Source of the DNA: BOG-931 sp963761525
Lineage (GTDB): Bacteria; Pseudomonadota; Alphaproteobacteria; Rhizobiales; Xanthobacteraceae
Length of the DNA stretch: 64,000 nucleotides
Reading direction: 5' to 3'
Assembly: GCA_963761525.1 (NCBI GenBank)
Contig: CAVXHG010000009.1
Coordinates: 310,001 to 374,000 of the forward strand
Shown: positions 45,986 to 63,206 of the stretch, piece by piece
Layout: each line of letters opens with the position of its first letter
Position numbering within the stretch: position 1 is the first letter of the stretch
Translations under genes and position numbers: made by a program
Notes under the pieces: model-generated
Databases searched by the model: none
Told to the model about the DNA's origin: nothing
What the model saw: the letters and a program-made list of their open reading frames with translations, nothing else

Positions 45986-46516
45986 GTGGATCGCGCGACA
46001 AAAACCGAGCAAATCGCGACCCTTGGCGAGGTCTTCAAGACCACCAAGGTCGTTGTTGTTGCTCACTATTCCGGTCTTACGGTTAGCCAAATGCAGATTC
46101 TGCGTCGGCAGATGAAGCAGTCAGGCGCCACCGTTAAGGTCGCGAAAAATCGTCTCGCCAAAATCGCTCTCGAAGGCAGCGACGTCGCATCGATCGCGAC
46201 CTTGCTTAAAGGGCCGGCCCTGATCGCCTATTCCGGCGATCCGGTTGCGGCTCCCAAGGCCGCCGTCGAATTCGCCAAGACCCACGAACATTTCGTGATC
46301 CTTGGTGGAGCGATGGGAAAGACCTCGCTCGACCCGAATGGGATCAAGGCGCTGGCCGCTTTGCCCTCGCTCGACGAGCTCCGCGCCAAGATCGTCGGCC
46401 TCATCGTTGCGCCGGCAACCAAGATCGCCCAGGTGGTCAACGCCCCTGCCGCGAAGCTTGCCCGCGTGGTCCAGGCCTATTCCGCCAAAAGCGACGATAG
46501 CGCCGCTGCTGCCTAA
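45986..46516 (+). CDS. rplJ: 50S ribosomal protein L10
   Basis: GTG at 45986 after GGAGAGAGCTG gives a 176-aa protein beginning with DRATKTEQIATLGEVFKTTK. VAHYSGLTVSQMQILRRQMK and VAKNRLAKIAL are the rRNA-binding face, and the C-terminal helix ends in an alanine-rich tail that binds L7/L12 dimers. Longer in-frame starts upstream are rejected as leader sequence. Confidence 0.96.
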   Translation: MDRATKTEQIATLGEVFKTTKVVVVAHYSGLTVSQMQILRRQMKQSGATVKVAKNRLAKIALEGSDVASIATLLKGPALIAYSGDPVAAPKAAVEFAKTHEHFVILGGAMGKTSLDPNGIKALAALPSLDELRAKIVGLIVAPATKIAQVVNAPAAKLARVVQAYSAKSDDSAAAA

Positions 46517-46557
46517 ACCTGAGCAAACTCTGAGATTCCAACCGAAGGACAATAGTT

Positions 46558-46929
46558 ATGGCTGACCTGCAGAAAATCGCTGACGATCTCTCGAACCTGA
46601 CCGTTCTTGAAGCCGCCGAACTCGCCAAGCTTCTCGAAGAAAAGTGGGGCGTTTCGGCTGCCGCCGCGGTTGCGGTTGCCGCCGGCCCCGCCGCCGCTGC
46701 CCCTGCGGCCGAGGAAAAGACCGAGTTTTCGGTCATTCTCGCCGCTGTTGGCGACAAGAAGATCGAGGTTATTAAGGAAGTCCGCGCCATTACCGGCCTC
46801 GGCCTCAAGGAGGCCAAGGATCTGGTTGAAGGCGCGCCGAAGCCCGTCAAAGAGGGCGTCAACAAGGACGAGGCCGCCAAGATCAAGGCGACGCTCGAAA
46901 AGGTCGGCGCCAAGGTTGAGCTTAAGTAA
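46558..46929 (+). CDS. rplL: 50S ribosomal protein L7/L12
   Basis: The 123-aa protein has the dimerising N-terminus (MADLQKIADDLSNLTVLEAA), an alanine-rich hinge (AAAVAVAAGPAAAAPAA) and the factor-binding C-terminal domain (KIEVIKEVRAITGLGLKEAK). It forms the ribosomal stalk that recruits EF-G and EF-Tu. It follows rplJ by 41 bp and is closed by a terminator. Confidence 0.98.
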   Translation: MADLQKIADDLSNLTVLEAAELAKLLEEKWGVSAAAAVAVAAGPAAAAPAAEEKTEFSVILAAVGDKKIEVIKEVRAITGLGLKEAKDLVEGAPKPVKEGVNKDEAAKIKATLEKVGAKVELK

Positions 46930-46946
46930 AGAATACCTACTTAAGA

Positions 46947-46985
46947 GGGGCCCCGGAGAGCAGAGCCTGTCCGGGGCCCCAAAAA
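46947..46985 (+). terminator. Rho-independent terminator after rplL
   Basis: Arms 46947-46957 and 46970-46980 (GGGGCCCCGGA with TCCGGGGCCCC) form an 11-bp hairpin followed by an A-run on the plus strand. As the tract after the hairpin is A rather than T, it may act as an attenuator allowing some readthrough to rpoB. Confidence 0.7.
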
Positions 46986-47268
46986 TGTCTGTGGTTTCAA
47001 TGGCCTTGCCCTGAAGCCAACTTTGCCGCCACTAGCGGCGGATACGATAACGTGATTTGGCTATCGGCCGAATCACGAGGAAATAGGGCGTACGACGCCT
47101 GTCCGGACGGTCGCGATGGATTGCGGCCATTCGGAGAGTCGCCTGATCGCCTTGGTACCTCGCTCTCGCTGGTTTTGGCCGCGCAAAGGCCGAAAGCCAG
47201 AGGAGGGTGAGCGTGTTGGTTTGAGTCGCCCGGCTCGAGCCTGAAGGATGATTGAGCGAGAGGACATG
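46986..47268. other. rplL-rpoB intergenic region
   Basis: The stretch between the rplL terminator and rpoB has no gene. A hairpin can form at 47044-47076 from TACGATAACGTGATTTGGC and GCCGAATCAC. It may contain an additional rpoB promoter, but I see no clear boxes. Confidence 0.35.
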
Positions 47269-51436
<4,168 letters not shown>

Positions 51437-51447
51437 CACGATCAGTC

Positions 51448-51472
51448 ATGCGCGGGCTTCGAGCCCGCGCAT
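51448..51472 (+). terminator. Perfect hairpin between rpoB and rpoC
   Basis: ATGCGCGGGCT (51448-51458) pairs with AGCCCGCGCAT (51462-51472) across a TCG loop. It has no T-run. It is more likely an RNA-stability or processing element than a full terminator, because rpoC must be transcribed from upstream. Confidence 0.6.
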
Positions 51473-51519
51473 CCTAACAGTCAGATAGCGGCCGACACGG
51501 TCGGCAAGCGGAGAAGACG

Positions 51520-55738
<4,219 letters not shown>

Positions 55739-55770
55739 TCGCTCTCGCGCGGAAGTACGGAAACAAGATC

Positions 55771-55797
55771 AAAGGGCCGCCATGTTGGCGGCCCTTT
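55771..55797 (+). terminator. Rho-independent terminator after rpoC
   Basis: AAAGGGCCGCC (55771-55781) pairs with GGCGGCCCTTT (55787-55797) across ATGTT, followed by GTTT. It closes the rpoBC unit 33 bp after the rpoC stop. Confidence 0.9.
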
Positions 55798-55810
55798 GTT
55801 TAAGGGGGGT

Positions 55811-56506
55811 ATGGCGATGGTCGGTACAAACCAGATCAAGGTTTTGAGCGGCGGCGCGATGAAGTCGCTGATGCTCGAAATCATGCCGCTGTTCGAGCGG
55901 GCTACCGGCAGTAAAGTCGATATCAAGTTTGCGCTGACATCGGTTTTGACCAAAGAAATCGAAGACGGCGCGGCTTTCGACGTGGCTTTGTTGCCGCGGC
56001 CCGATCTCGATGGGCTGGCGCAAGCCAGCAAGATCGCTGCCGGCACGCAGGCGGATATCACGCGTTCGGCGGTTGGATTCTGCATAAAGGCAGGCGCCCC
56101 GAAGCCCGATATCGGCTCGGTCGAGGCGCTCAAGCGCGCGCTGCTCAACGCCAACTCCATCGGCTATAGCGACGGTCCGAGCGGCGCTTACATCGCGGAG
56201 TTATTGCGCCGGCTGGGTATTGCCGATGAGGTTAAGGCCAAGATCAAACTAACCAGCCGCCTGGTGGCCGAGATCGTGGCCGAAGGCGAGGCCGAGGTAG
56301 GAATGCAACAGATCGTGGCGATCCTGCCAGTAAAGGGCGCGGAACTGGTCGGTCCGCTGCCCAGCGAACTGCAAAACATCATTGTCTATGCGGCAGGCCT
56401 TGCTCCGGGTGCCGCGCAAAGCGGCGCTGCCCGAACTTTCATCGCCTTTCTGGCGATGCCGGAGGTGGTCAGTTTGATTAGGGCGAAAGGCATGGAGCCC
56501 GGCTAA
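55811..56506 (+). CDS. Molybdate-binding ModA-like substrate-binding protein without signal peptide
   Basis: The 231-aa protein has the type 2 periplasmic-binding fold with VLSGGAMKSLMLEIMPLFE, FDVALLPRPDLDGL, GYSDGPSGAYIAELLRRLG and AEVGMQQIVAILPVKGAELVGPLP, a pattern shared with ModA/solute-binding proteins. The usual oxyanion site is not confirmed. No signal peptide or lipobox is present, so it is predicted cytoplasmic. The ATG at 55811 sits close to AAGGGGGG; the ATG at 55817 has better spacing. It lies alone between the rpoC terminator and rpsL. A sensor or storage role is speculation. Confidence 0.75.
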   Translation: MAMVGTNQIKVLSGGAMKSLMLEIMPLFERATGSKVDIKFALTSVLTKEIEDGAAFDVALLPRPDLDGLAQASKIAAGTQADITRSAVGFCIKAGAPKPDIGSVEALKRALLNANSIGYSDGPSGAYIAELLRRLGIADEVKAKIKLTSRLVAEIVAEGEAEVGMQQIVAILPVKGAELVGPLPSELQNIIVYAAGLAPGAAQSGAARTFIAFLAMPEVVSLIRAKGMEPG

Positions 56507-56932
56507 TCAGGCCGGTGGAAACAGTGCAGATGTGCTTGAGCCACCGCGCTTTCTTGGACGTATTGCCTTGACTTCGCCTGATAGCGCCGATAGATACGCC
56601 TCACTTTACGGCAGGCGGTGAGCTTCGCCCGTCGGAACGGCATGCCGGGTCCCGTATAAGCTATTGAAAGTCTTTACTTTCTGGCTTGTCGGATTGGGCG
56701 CGACGCCTCGATGAAGGAAGCTCAAACGCTGCCGCTGACTACGAGAAGTCAGATTTGGAGCACGACCGCGATTGCCGCATCGCGGTCCTCTGCGTCGGCC
56801 AAGCGCCCTTCCGCACGGGAAGCGGGTGGCGCGATTTGGCTTTTGCGTATGGGTTCGTGTGGCAAGGAATGGGCGCGAGCCCGCTCGGAAGTGCAACAGG
56901 GGCGCAAGCTCCGTCAGTAGCGAAGGTTACGG
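56507..56932 (+). promoter_or_regulatory. Intergenic region with the str operon promoter
   Basis: These 426 bp precede rpsL. A possible promoter is TTGACT at 56568-56573 with TAGATA at 56591-56596, 17 bp apart. The long untranslated leader that follows has no ORF with good coding signs and may hold S7-type autoregulatory structure. Confidence 0.4.
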
Positions 56933-57304
56933 ATGCCGACGATTAACCAGCTCATTCGCAAGCCGCGGGTGACGCAGCACGCGAAGAAGAAAGTGCCGGC
57001 TCTCCAGCAGAGTCCGCAGAAGCGTGGCGTCTGCACGCGCGTTTATACGACGACGCCGAAGAAGCCGAACTCGGCGTTGCGTAAGGTTGCCAAGGTGCGG
57101 TTGACCAATGGCTTCGAAGTCATCGGCTACATCCCCGGCGAAGGTCATAACCTCCAGGAGCATTCGGTGGTGATGATTCGCGGCGGCCGCGTGAAAGATC
57201 TTCCGGGCGTGCGCTATCACATCCTCCGCGGTGTGCTCGACACGCAGGGCGTAAAAAACCGCAAGCAGCGGCGATCGAAATACGGTGCGAAGCGGCCCAA
57301 GTAG
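56933..57304 (+). CDS. rpsL: 30S ribosomal protein S12
   Basis: The 123-aa protein begins MPTINQLIRKPRVTQHAKKK and contains TPKKPNSALRKVAKVRL and RGGRVKDLPGVRYHILRG. Both lysines where streptomycin resistance arises (about 43 and 88) are wild type. It is the decoding-centre protein and the first gene of the str operon. Confidence 0.98.
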   Translation: MPTINQLIRKPRVTQHAKKKVPALQQSPQKRGVCTRVYTTTPKKPNSALRKVAKVRLTNGFEVIGYIPGEGHNLQEHSVVMIRGGRVKDLPGVRYHILRGVLDTQGVKNRKQRRSKYGAKRPK

Positions 57305-57355
57305 TTTGGGTCGTTTTTGCGTTTTTAAGAACGGTAAGACGAAGGAATTAACGAG

Positions 57356-57826
57356 ATGTCCCGTCGCCACAAGGCAGATAAACGCGAGATCCTGCCGGAC
57401 CCGAAATTCGGGAACGTCGTGGTCACGAAATTCATGAACTCGGTGATGCATGCCGGCAAGAAGTCGGTTGCCGAGTTGATCGTTTATGGCGCCCTGGACA
57501 TGATTGAAGGCAAGACCCGGCAGAGCCCGGTCACGGTGTTCCAGCAAGCGCTCGACAACGTCATGCCGTCGATTGAAGTGCGTTCGCGCCGCGTCGGCGG
57601 CGCCACTTATCAGGTTCCGGTTGAAGTTCGTACTTCGCGGCGTCAGGCGCTTGGCATCCGCTGGATCATCGCAGCGGCGCGCGACCGTAACGAAAAAACC
57701 ATGACCGAGCGGCTGTCAGGCGAATTGCTCGATGCGTCGAACAATAGGGGAAACGCCGTAAAGAAGCGCGAAGACACGCACCGGATGGCGGAAGCCAACC
57801 GCGCGTTCTCGCACTATCGCTGGTAA
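57356..57826 (+). CDS. rpsG: 30S ribosomal protein S7
   Basis: The 156-aa protein begins MSRRHKADKREILPDPKFGN and contains TVFQQALDNVMPSIEVRSRRVGG and the C-terminal EDTHRMAEANRAFSHYRW. It organises the 30S head. It lies 51 bp after rpsL and 29 bp before fusA. Confidence 0.98.
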   Translation: MSRRHKADKREILPDPKFGNVVVTKFMNSVMHAGKKSVAELIVYGALDMIEGKTRQSPVTVFQQALDNVMPSIEVRSRRVGGATYQVPVEVRTSRRQALGIRWIIAAARDRNEKTMTERLSGELLDASNNRGNAVKKREDTHRMAEANRAFSHYRW

Positions 57827-57855
57827 GGCCGTCGGCAGCGAAGGACAGTTAGACA

Positions 57856-59931
57856 ATGCCCCGCACAAATCCCATCGAGGACTATCGCAACTTCGGCATC
57901 ATGGCGCACATCGATGCCGGCAAGACGACGACGACCGAGCGCGTCCTCTACTACACCGGCAAGAATCATAAGATCGGCGAAGTCCACGACGGCGCCGCGA
58001 CGATGGATTGGATGGAGCAGGAGCAGGAACGCGGCATCACGATCACGTCGGCTGCGACCACTGCGCAATGGAACGGTAAGCGGCTGAACATCATCGACAC
58101 GCCCGGCCACGTCGACTTCACCATTGAGGTCGAGCGTTCGCTTCGCGTGCTCGACGGTGCGGTATGCGTGCTCGATTCTAACCAGGGTGTTGAGCCGCAG
58201 ACCGAGACGGTCTGGCGGCAGGGCGATCGCTACAACGTTCCGCGTATCGTTTTCTGCAACAAGATGGACAAGACCGGGGCTGACTTCTTTCAGTGCCTCA
58301 AAGACATCGTCGATCGGCTCGGCGCCAAACCGGTTGCGGTCCAACTTCCGATCGGTGCTGAAAGCAATTTCAAGGGAATCATCGATCTCGTCCGTATGGT
58401 CGGCGTGGTATGGGACGACGAAACGCTCGGCGCGAAGTACGGCGACGTGGAAATTCCAGCCGCTCTTGCCGATCAGGCTAAGGAATATCGCGAAAAGCTG
58501 GTTGAGGCCGCCGTCGAACTCGATGACGATGCGATGACCGCTTACCTTGAAGGTAAGGAGCCGGATGTCGCGACGCTCAAGCGGCTGATCCGCAAGGCCA
58601 CCATCGAAAGCAAATTCTTCCCGGTTTTCTGCGGTTCGGCATTCAAGAATAAGGGTGTACAGCCGCTGCTCGATGCCGTTGTCGATTATCTGCCGTCGCC
58701 GGTCGATGTGCCCGCGGTGAAGGGTCTCGACATGAAGGGCAATGAAGTCGAGCGCAAATCGTCGGACGATGAGCCGATGTCGTTGCTCGCTTTCAAGATC
58801 ATGGACGATCCCTTTGTCGGCACCATCACATTCTGCCGCATCTATTCGGGCAAGCTCGAAAGCGGGACGGGTGTCATCAACTCGACCAAGGATCGCAAGG
58901 AGCGAGTCGGCCGCATGCTGTTGATGCATGCGAACAACCGCGAAGACATCAAGGAAGCTTTCGCCGGCGATATCGTTGCGCTCGCGGGTCTCAAGGAGGT
59001 CCGTACCGGCGACACGCTGTGCGATGCGCAAAAGCCGGTGATCCTGGAAAAGATGGAGTTTCCGGAGCCCGTCATCGAGATCGCTATCGAGCCGAAGTCG
59101 AAGGCCGATCAAGAGAAGCTTGGCGTCGCACTGGCGAAGCTCGTTGCCGAGGATCCGTCGTTCCGTGTCAACACGGATCAGGAATCCGGCCAGACCATCA
59201 TCAGGGGCATGGGCGAGCTTCATCTCGACATCAAGGTCGACATCCTCAGGCGCACCTACAAAGTGGATGCCAATATCGGCGCGCCGCAGGTCGCTTATCG
59301 CGAAAAGATCACCCGGGAAGCCACGGTCGACTACACCCACAAGAAGCAGACCGGCGGTCACGGCCAGTTCGCGCGCATCAAGGTCGTTGCGGCGCCGGGC
59401 GAGCCGGGTACGGGTTTCGTGTTTGAGAATGAGATCGTCGGCGGCTCGGTACCGAAGGAATTCATCCCGGCCGTCGAGAAGGGTCTTGAAGGCCAGATGA
59501 CTTCGGGTGTGATTGCCGGCTTCCCGGTGGTCGACGTGAAGGTCTCGCTGATTGACGGTGCGTCGCATGATGTCGACTCGTCGGCGATGGCCTTCGAAAT
59601 TGCGGCGCGTGCCGCAATGCGCGAAGCGCTGCAAAAGGGCGGCTCTGCGCTGCTTGAGCCGATCATGAAGGTTGAGGTGGTGACGCCGGAAGATTATACC
59701 GGCTCCGTCATCGGCGATCTTAATTCGCGGCGCGGCCAGATTCAGGGCCAGGACATGCGCGGCAATGCCAACGTGATCAACGCGATGGTGCCGCTCGCGA
59801 ATATGTTCTCGTACGTCAACAACCTGCGTTCCATGTCTCAGGGGCGCGCTACATTCACGATGCAATTCGACCACTACTCAGAAGTGCCGAAAGCTATCGC
59901 CGAAGAGGTCCAGGCGAAGTTCGCCGGATAA
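57856..59931 (+). CDS. fusA: Translation elongation factor G
   Basis: The 691-aa GTPase has G1 AHIDAGKTTTTER, G3 DTPGHVDFT, G4 NKMDKTGAD and the domain IV loop YTHKKQTGGHGQFARIK that enters the decoding centre. It drives translocation of tRNA and mRNA. Length and order (rpsG-fusA-tuf) are standard. A 686-codon antisense open frame is a codon-bias shadow. Confidence 0.98.
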   Translation: MPRTNPIEDYRNFGIMAHIDAGKTTTTERVLYYTGKNHKIGEVHDGAATMDWMEQEQERGITITSAATTAQWNGKRLNIIDTPGHVDFTIEVERSLRVLDGAVCVLDSNQGVEPQTETVWRQGDRYNVPRIVFCNKMDKTGADFFQCLKDIVDRLGAKPVAVQLPIGAESNFKGIIDLVRMVGVVWDDETLGAKYGDVEIPAALADQAKEYREKLVEAAVELDDDAMTAYLEGKEPDVATLKRLIRKATIESKFFPVFCGSAFKNKGVQPLLDAVVDYLPSPVDVPAVKGLDMKGNEVERKSSDDEPMSLLAFKIMDDPFVGTITFCRIYSGKLESGTGVINSTKDRKERVGRMLLMHANNREDIKEAFAGDIVALAGLKEVRTGDTLCDAQKPVILEKMEFPEPVIEIAIEPKSKADQEKLGVALAKLVAEDPSFRVNTDQESGQTIIRGMGELHLDIKVDILRRTYKVDANIGAPQVAYREKITREATVDYTHKKQTGGHGQFARIKVVAAPGEPGTGFVFENEIVGGSVPKEFIPAVEKGLEGQMTSGVIAGFPVVDVKVSLIDGASHDVDSSAMAFEIAARAAMREALQKGGSALLEPIMKVEVVTPEDYTGSVIGDLNSRRGQIQGQDMRGNANVINAMVPLANMFSYVNNLRSMSQGRATFTMQFDHYSEVPKAIAEEVQAKFAG

Positions 59932-59972
59932 CAGTCAACAGAGTTTGAGCAGGAGCCGGAACGGAGAGTCCT

Positions 59973-61163
<1,191 letters not shown>

Positions 61164-61177
61164 GGGACTGAAGCAAC

Positions 61178-61199
61178 GGGCCGCGGTTCGCCGCGGCCC
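61178..61199 (+). terminator. Strong hairpin after tuf
   Basis: GGGCCGCGG (61178-61186) pairs with CCGCGGCCC (61191-61199) across a TTCG tetraloop, followed by TTGCCTT. It may terminate or attenuate transcription between tuf and the S10 operon, whose rpsJ begins 20 bp later. Confidence 0.75.
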
Positions 61200-61219
61200 T
61201 TGCCTTGGAGCAGGTTGCA

Positions 61220-61528
61220 ATGAACGGCCAGAACATCAGAATCCGGCTCAAAGCGTTCGATCACCGCATCCTTGATGCGTCGACGCGCGAGATCGTCAAT
61301 ACGGCGAAGCGTACCGGCGCGCAGGTTCGCGGGCCAATTCCGCTGCCGACCAAGATCGAGAAGTTCACGGTCAACCGTTCGCCGCACATCGACAAGAAGA
61401 GCCGCGAGCAATTCGAGATGCGCACCCACAAGCGTCTGCTCGACATCGTCGATCCGACGCCGCAAACGGTCGATGCGCTGATGAAGCTCGATCTCGCGGC
61501 CGGTGTCGACGTCGAGATCAAGCTGTAA
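61220..61528 (+). CDS. rpsJ: 30S ribosomal protein S10
   Basis: The 102-aa protein begins MNGQNIRIRLKAFDHRILDA and contains GPIPLPTKIEKFTVNRSPHIDKKS. S10 (NusE) also binds NusG and NusB in antitermination. It opens the S10 operon here. The start was chosen to match the conserved N-terminus. Confidence 0.98.
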   Translation: MNGQNIRIRLKAFDHRILDASTREIVNTAKRTGAQVRGPIPLPTKIEKFTVNRSPHIDKKSREQFEMRTHKRLLDIVDPTPQTVDALMKLDLAAGVDVEIKL

Positions 61529-61548
61529 GGGCACGAAGGGAAGAGACA

Positions 61549-62277
61549 ATGCGTTCCGGAGTGCTGGCGCAAAAAGTCGGTATGATGCGGCTGTTCATCG
61601 AGAGCGGTGAACATGTGCCGGTAACGGTGCTGCGTCTTGGCAATTGCCAGGTTGTCGGTCACCGCACCAAAGACAAGAACGGTTACGTCGCGCTGCAGCT
61701 TGGCGCGGGGCAGCGCAAGGTGCAAAGCACCAATCGTGCCGATCGCGGTAATTTCGCGGTCGCCAAGGTTGAGCCGAAGCGCAAGATTGCCGAATTCCGC
61801 GTCGATGACGACGGTCTCATTCCGATCGGTGCGGAAATCACCGCGGATCATTTTCTCGTCGGCCAATTTGTCGACGTTACCGGGATCTCGACCGGCAAGG
61901 GTTGGGCCGGTGGTATGAAGCGCTGGAATTTTGCCGGCTTGCGCGCCACTCACGGCGTGTCGGTTTCGCATCGTTCGATCGGTTCGACCGGTGGCCGCCA
62001 GGATCCTGGCAAGACCTTCAAGAACAAGAAGATGCCGGGTCATCTCGGCGTCGACCGGGTCACCACTCTCAATCTGAAAGTAGTTCAAACCGATGTAGAG
62101 CGTGGCCTGATCATGGTCGAAGGCGCCGTTCCTGGCGTCAAGGGCGGCTGGATCACGGTGCGGGATGCGGTGAAGAAAAAGCTGCCGGACGGTGCGCCGA
62201 AGCCAGGCAAATTCAAGGTGGCCGACAACGCGGCGACGGCGCCGGTTGCGGTCGGCCAAGACGCGGGGAGTGCGTGA
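61549..62277 (+). CDS. rplC: 50S ribosomal protein L3
   Basis: The 242-aa protein begins MRSGVLAQKVGMMRLFIESG and contains GKGWAGGMKRWNFAGLRATHGVS and GSTGGRQDPGKTFKNKKMPGHLG, the extension reaching the peptidyl-transferase centre. It ends in an alanine-rich tail. The rplD start follows one base after the stop. Confidence 0.98.
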   Translation: MRSGVLAQKVGMMRLFIESGEHVPVTVLRLGNCQVVGHRTKDKNGYVALQLGAGQRKVQSTNRADRGNFAVAKVEPKRKIAEFRVDDDGLIPIGAEITADHFLVGQFVDVTGISTGKGWAGGMKRWNFAGLRATHGVSVSHRSIGSTGGRQDPGKTFKNKKMPGHLGVDRVTTLNLKVVQTDVERGLIMVEGAVPGVKGGWITVRDAVKKKLPDGAPKPGKFKVADNAATAPVAVGQDAGSA

Positions 62278-62278
62278 C

Positions 62279-62899
62279 ATGGAACTGAAAGTCACGGGCC
62301 TCGACGGCAAAAACTCCGGTTCGGTCACGTTGTCCGATGAGATTTTCGGGCTCGAGCCGCGTACCGATATCATTCATCGCTGCGTGGTCTGGCAATTGGC
62401 CAAGCGGCGACGCGGTACTCACGAAGTGAAGAACCGTGCCGATATTCATCGCACCGGCAAGAAAATGTATGGGCAGAAGGGCACCGGTGGCGCCCGCCAT
62501 GGCTCGGCTCGCGTCAATCTGTTCCGCGGCGGTGGCCGTTCGTTCGGACCGCATACCCGCAGTCACGAGATCGGGCTGCCGAAGAAGGTCCGCGCGCTTG
62601 CGCTCAGGCACGCGCTTTCTGCCAAGGCCAAGGATAATGGCATCATCATCATCGATACGCTGAGCGTGAAAGAGGCCAAGACCAAGACGCTGGTTAGTCA
62701 GTTTGCGAAGCTTGGCCTGTCCAATGCGTTACTGATTGATGGAGCCGAGATCGGCGCAGACATCCGCAACGCCGCTCGCAACATTCCGAATATCGATGTG
62801 TTGCCGGTCGTCGGTATCAATGTTTACGACATCATGCGCCGGCGGAAGCTTGTTTTGACGAAAGCTGCCGTCGATGCGTTGGAGGCGCGCTTCAAATGA
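62279..62899 (+). CDS. rplD: 50S ribosomal protein L4
   Basis: The 206-aa protein begins MELKVTGLDGKNSGSVTLSD and contains the exit-tunnel loop KMYGQKGTGGARHGSARVN and the ending VLTKAAVDALEARF. In enterobacteria L4 represses the S10 operon. Its stop overlaps the rplW start by 4 bp. Confidence 0.97.
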   Translation: MELKVTGLDGKNSGSVTLSDEIFGLEPRTDIIHRCVVWQLAKRRRGTHEVKNRADIHRTGKKMYGQKGTGGARHGSARVNLFRGGGRSFGPHTRSHEIGLPKKVRALALRHALSAKAKDNGIIIIDTLSVKEAKTKTLVSQFAKLGLSNALLIDGAEIGADIRNAARNIPNIDVLPVVGINVYDIMRRRKLVLTKAAVDALEARFK

Positions 62900-63195
62900 C
62901 CACCAACGATCCGCGCCATTATGATGTCATCGTCTCGCCGCTGATCACTGAGAAGGCGACGAATGCGTCCGAGCATAACAAAGTGATCTTCAAGGTCGCG
63001 ATGACCGCGACCAAGCCGCAGATCAAGGAAGCGGTTGAGAAGCTGTTTGACGTGAAGGTCAAAAGCGTCAACACGCTGCGCCGTCGCGGCAAATGGAAGA
63101 TTTTCAAGGGCCGTTACGGCCAACAGTCTGATTCGAAGCGCGCCATCGTGACCCTCGAAGAAGGTCAGTCGATTGACGTGACTACGGGTCTGTAA
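62896..63195 (+). CDS. rplW: 50S ribosomal protein L23
   Basis: The 99-aa protein has DVIVSPLITEKATNASEHNK, FDVKVKSVNTLRRRGK and the basic middle segment. It lines the exit tunnel mouth and docks SRP and trigger factor. The ATG overlaps the rplD TGA. Confidence 0.97.
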   Translation: MTTNDPRHYDVIVSPLITEKATNASEHNKVIFKVAMTATKPQIKEAVEKLFDVKVKSVNTLRRRGKWKIFKGRYGQQSDSKRAIVTLEEGQSIDVTTGL

Positions 63196-63206
63196 GGAGC
63201 GGCGGG

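Noticed and set aside
57814..59874. 686-codon antisense frame opposite fusA, and similar ones opposite tuf, rpoC and kdpD
   Set aside because: Composition is that of a reverse-complement shadow; no motif and no plausible start signal.
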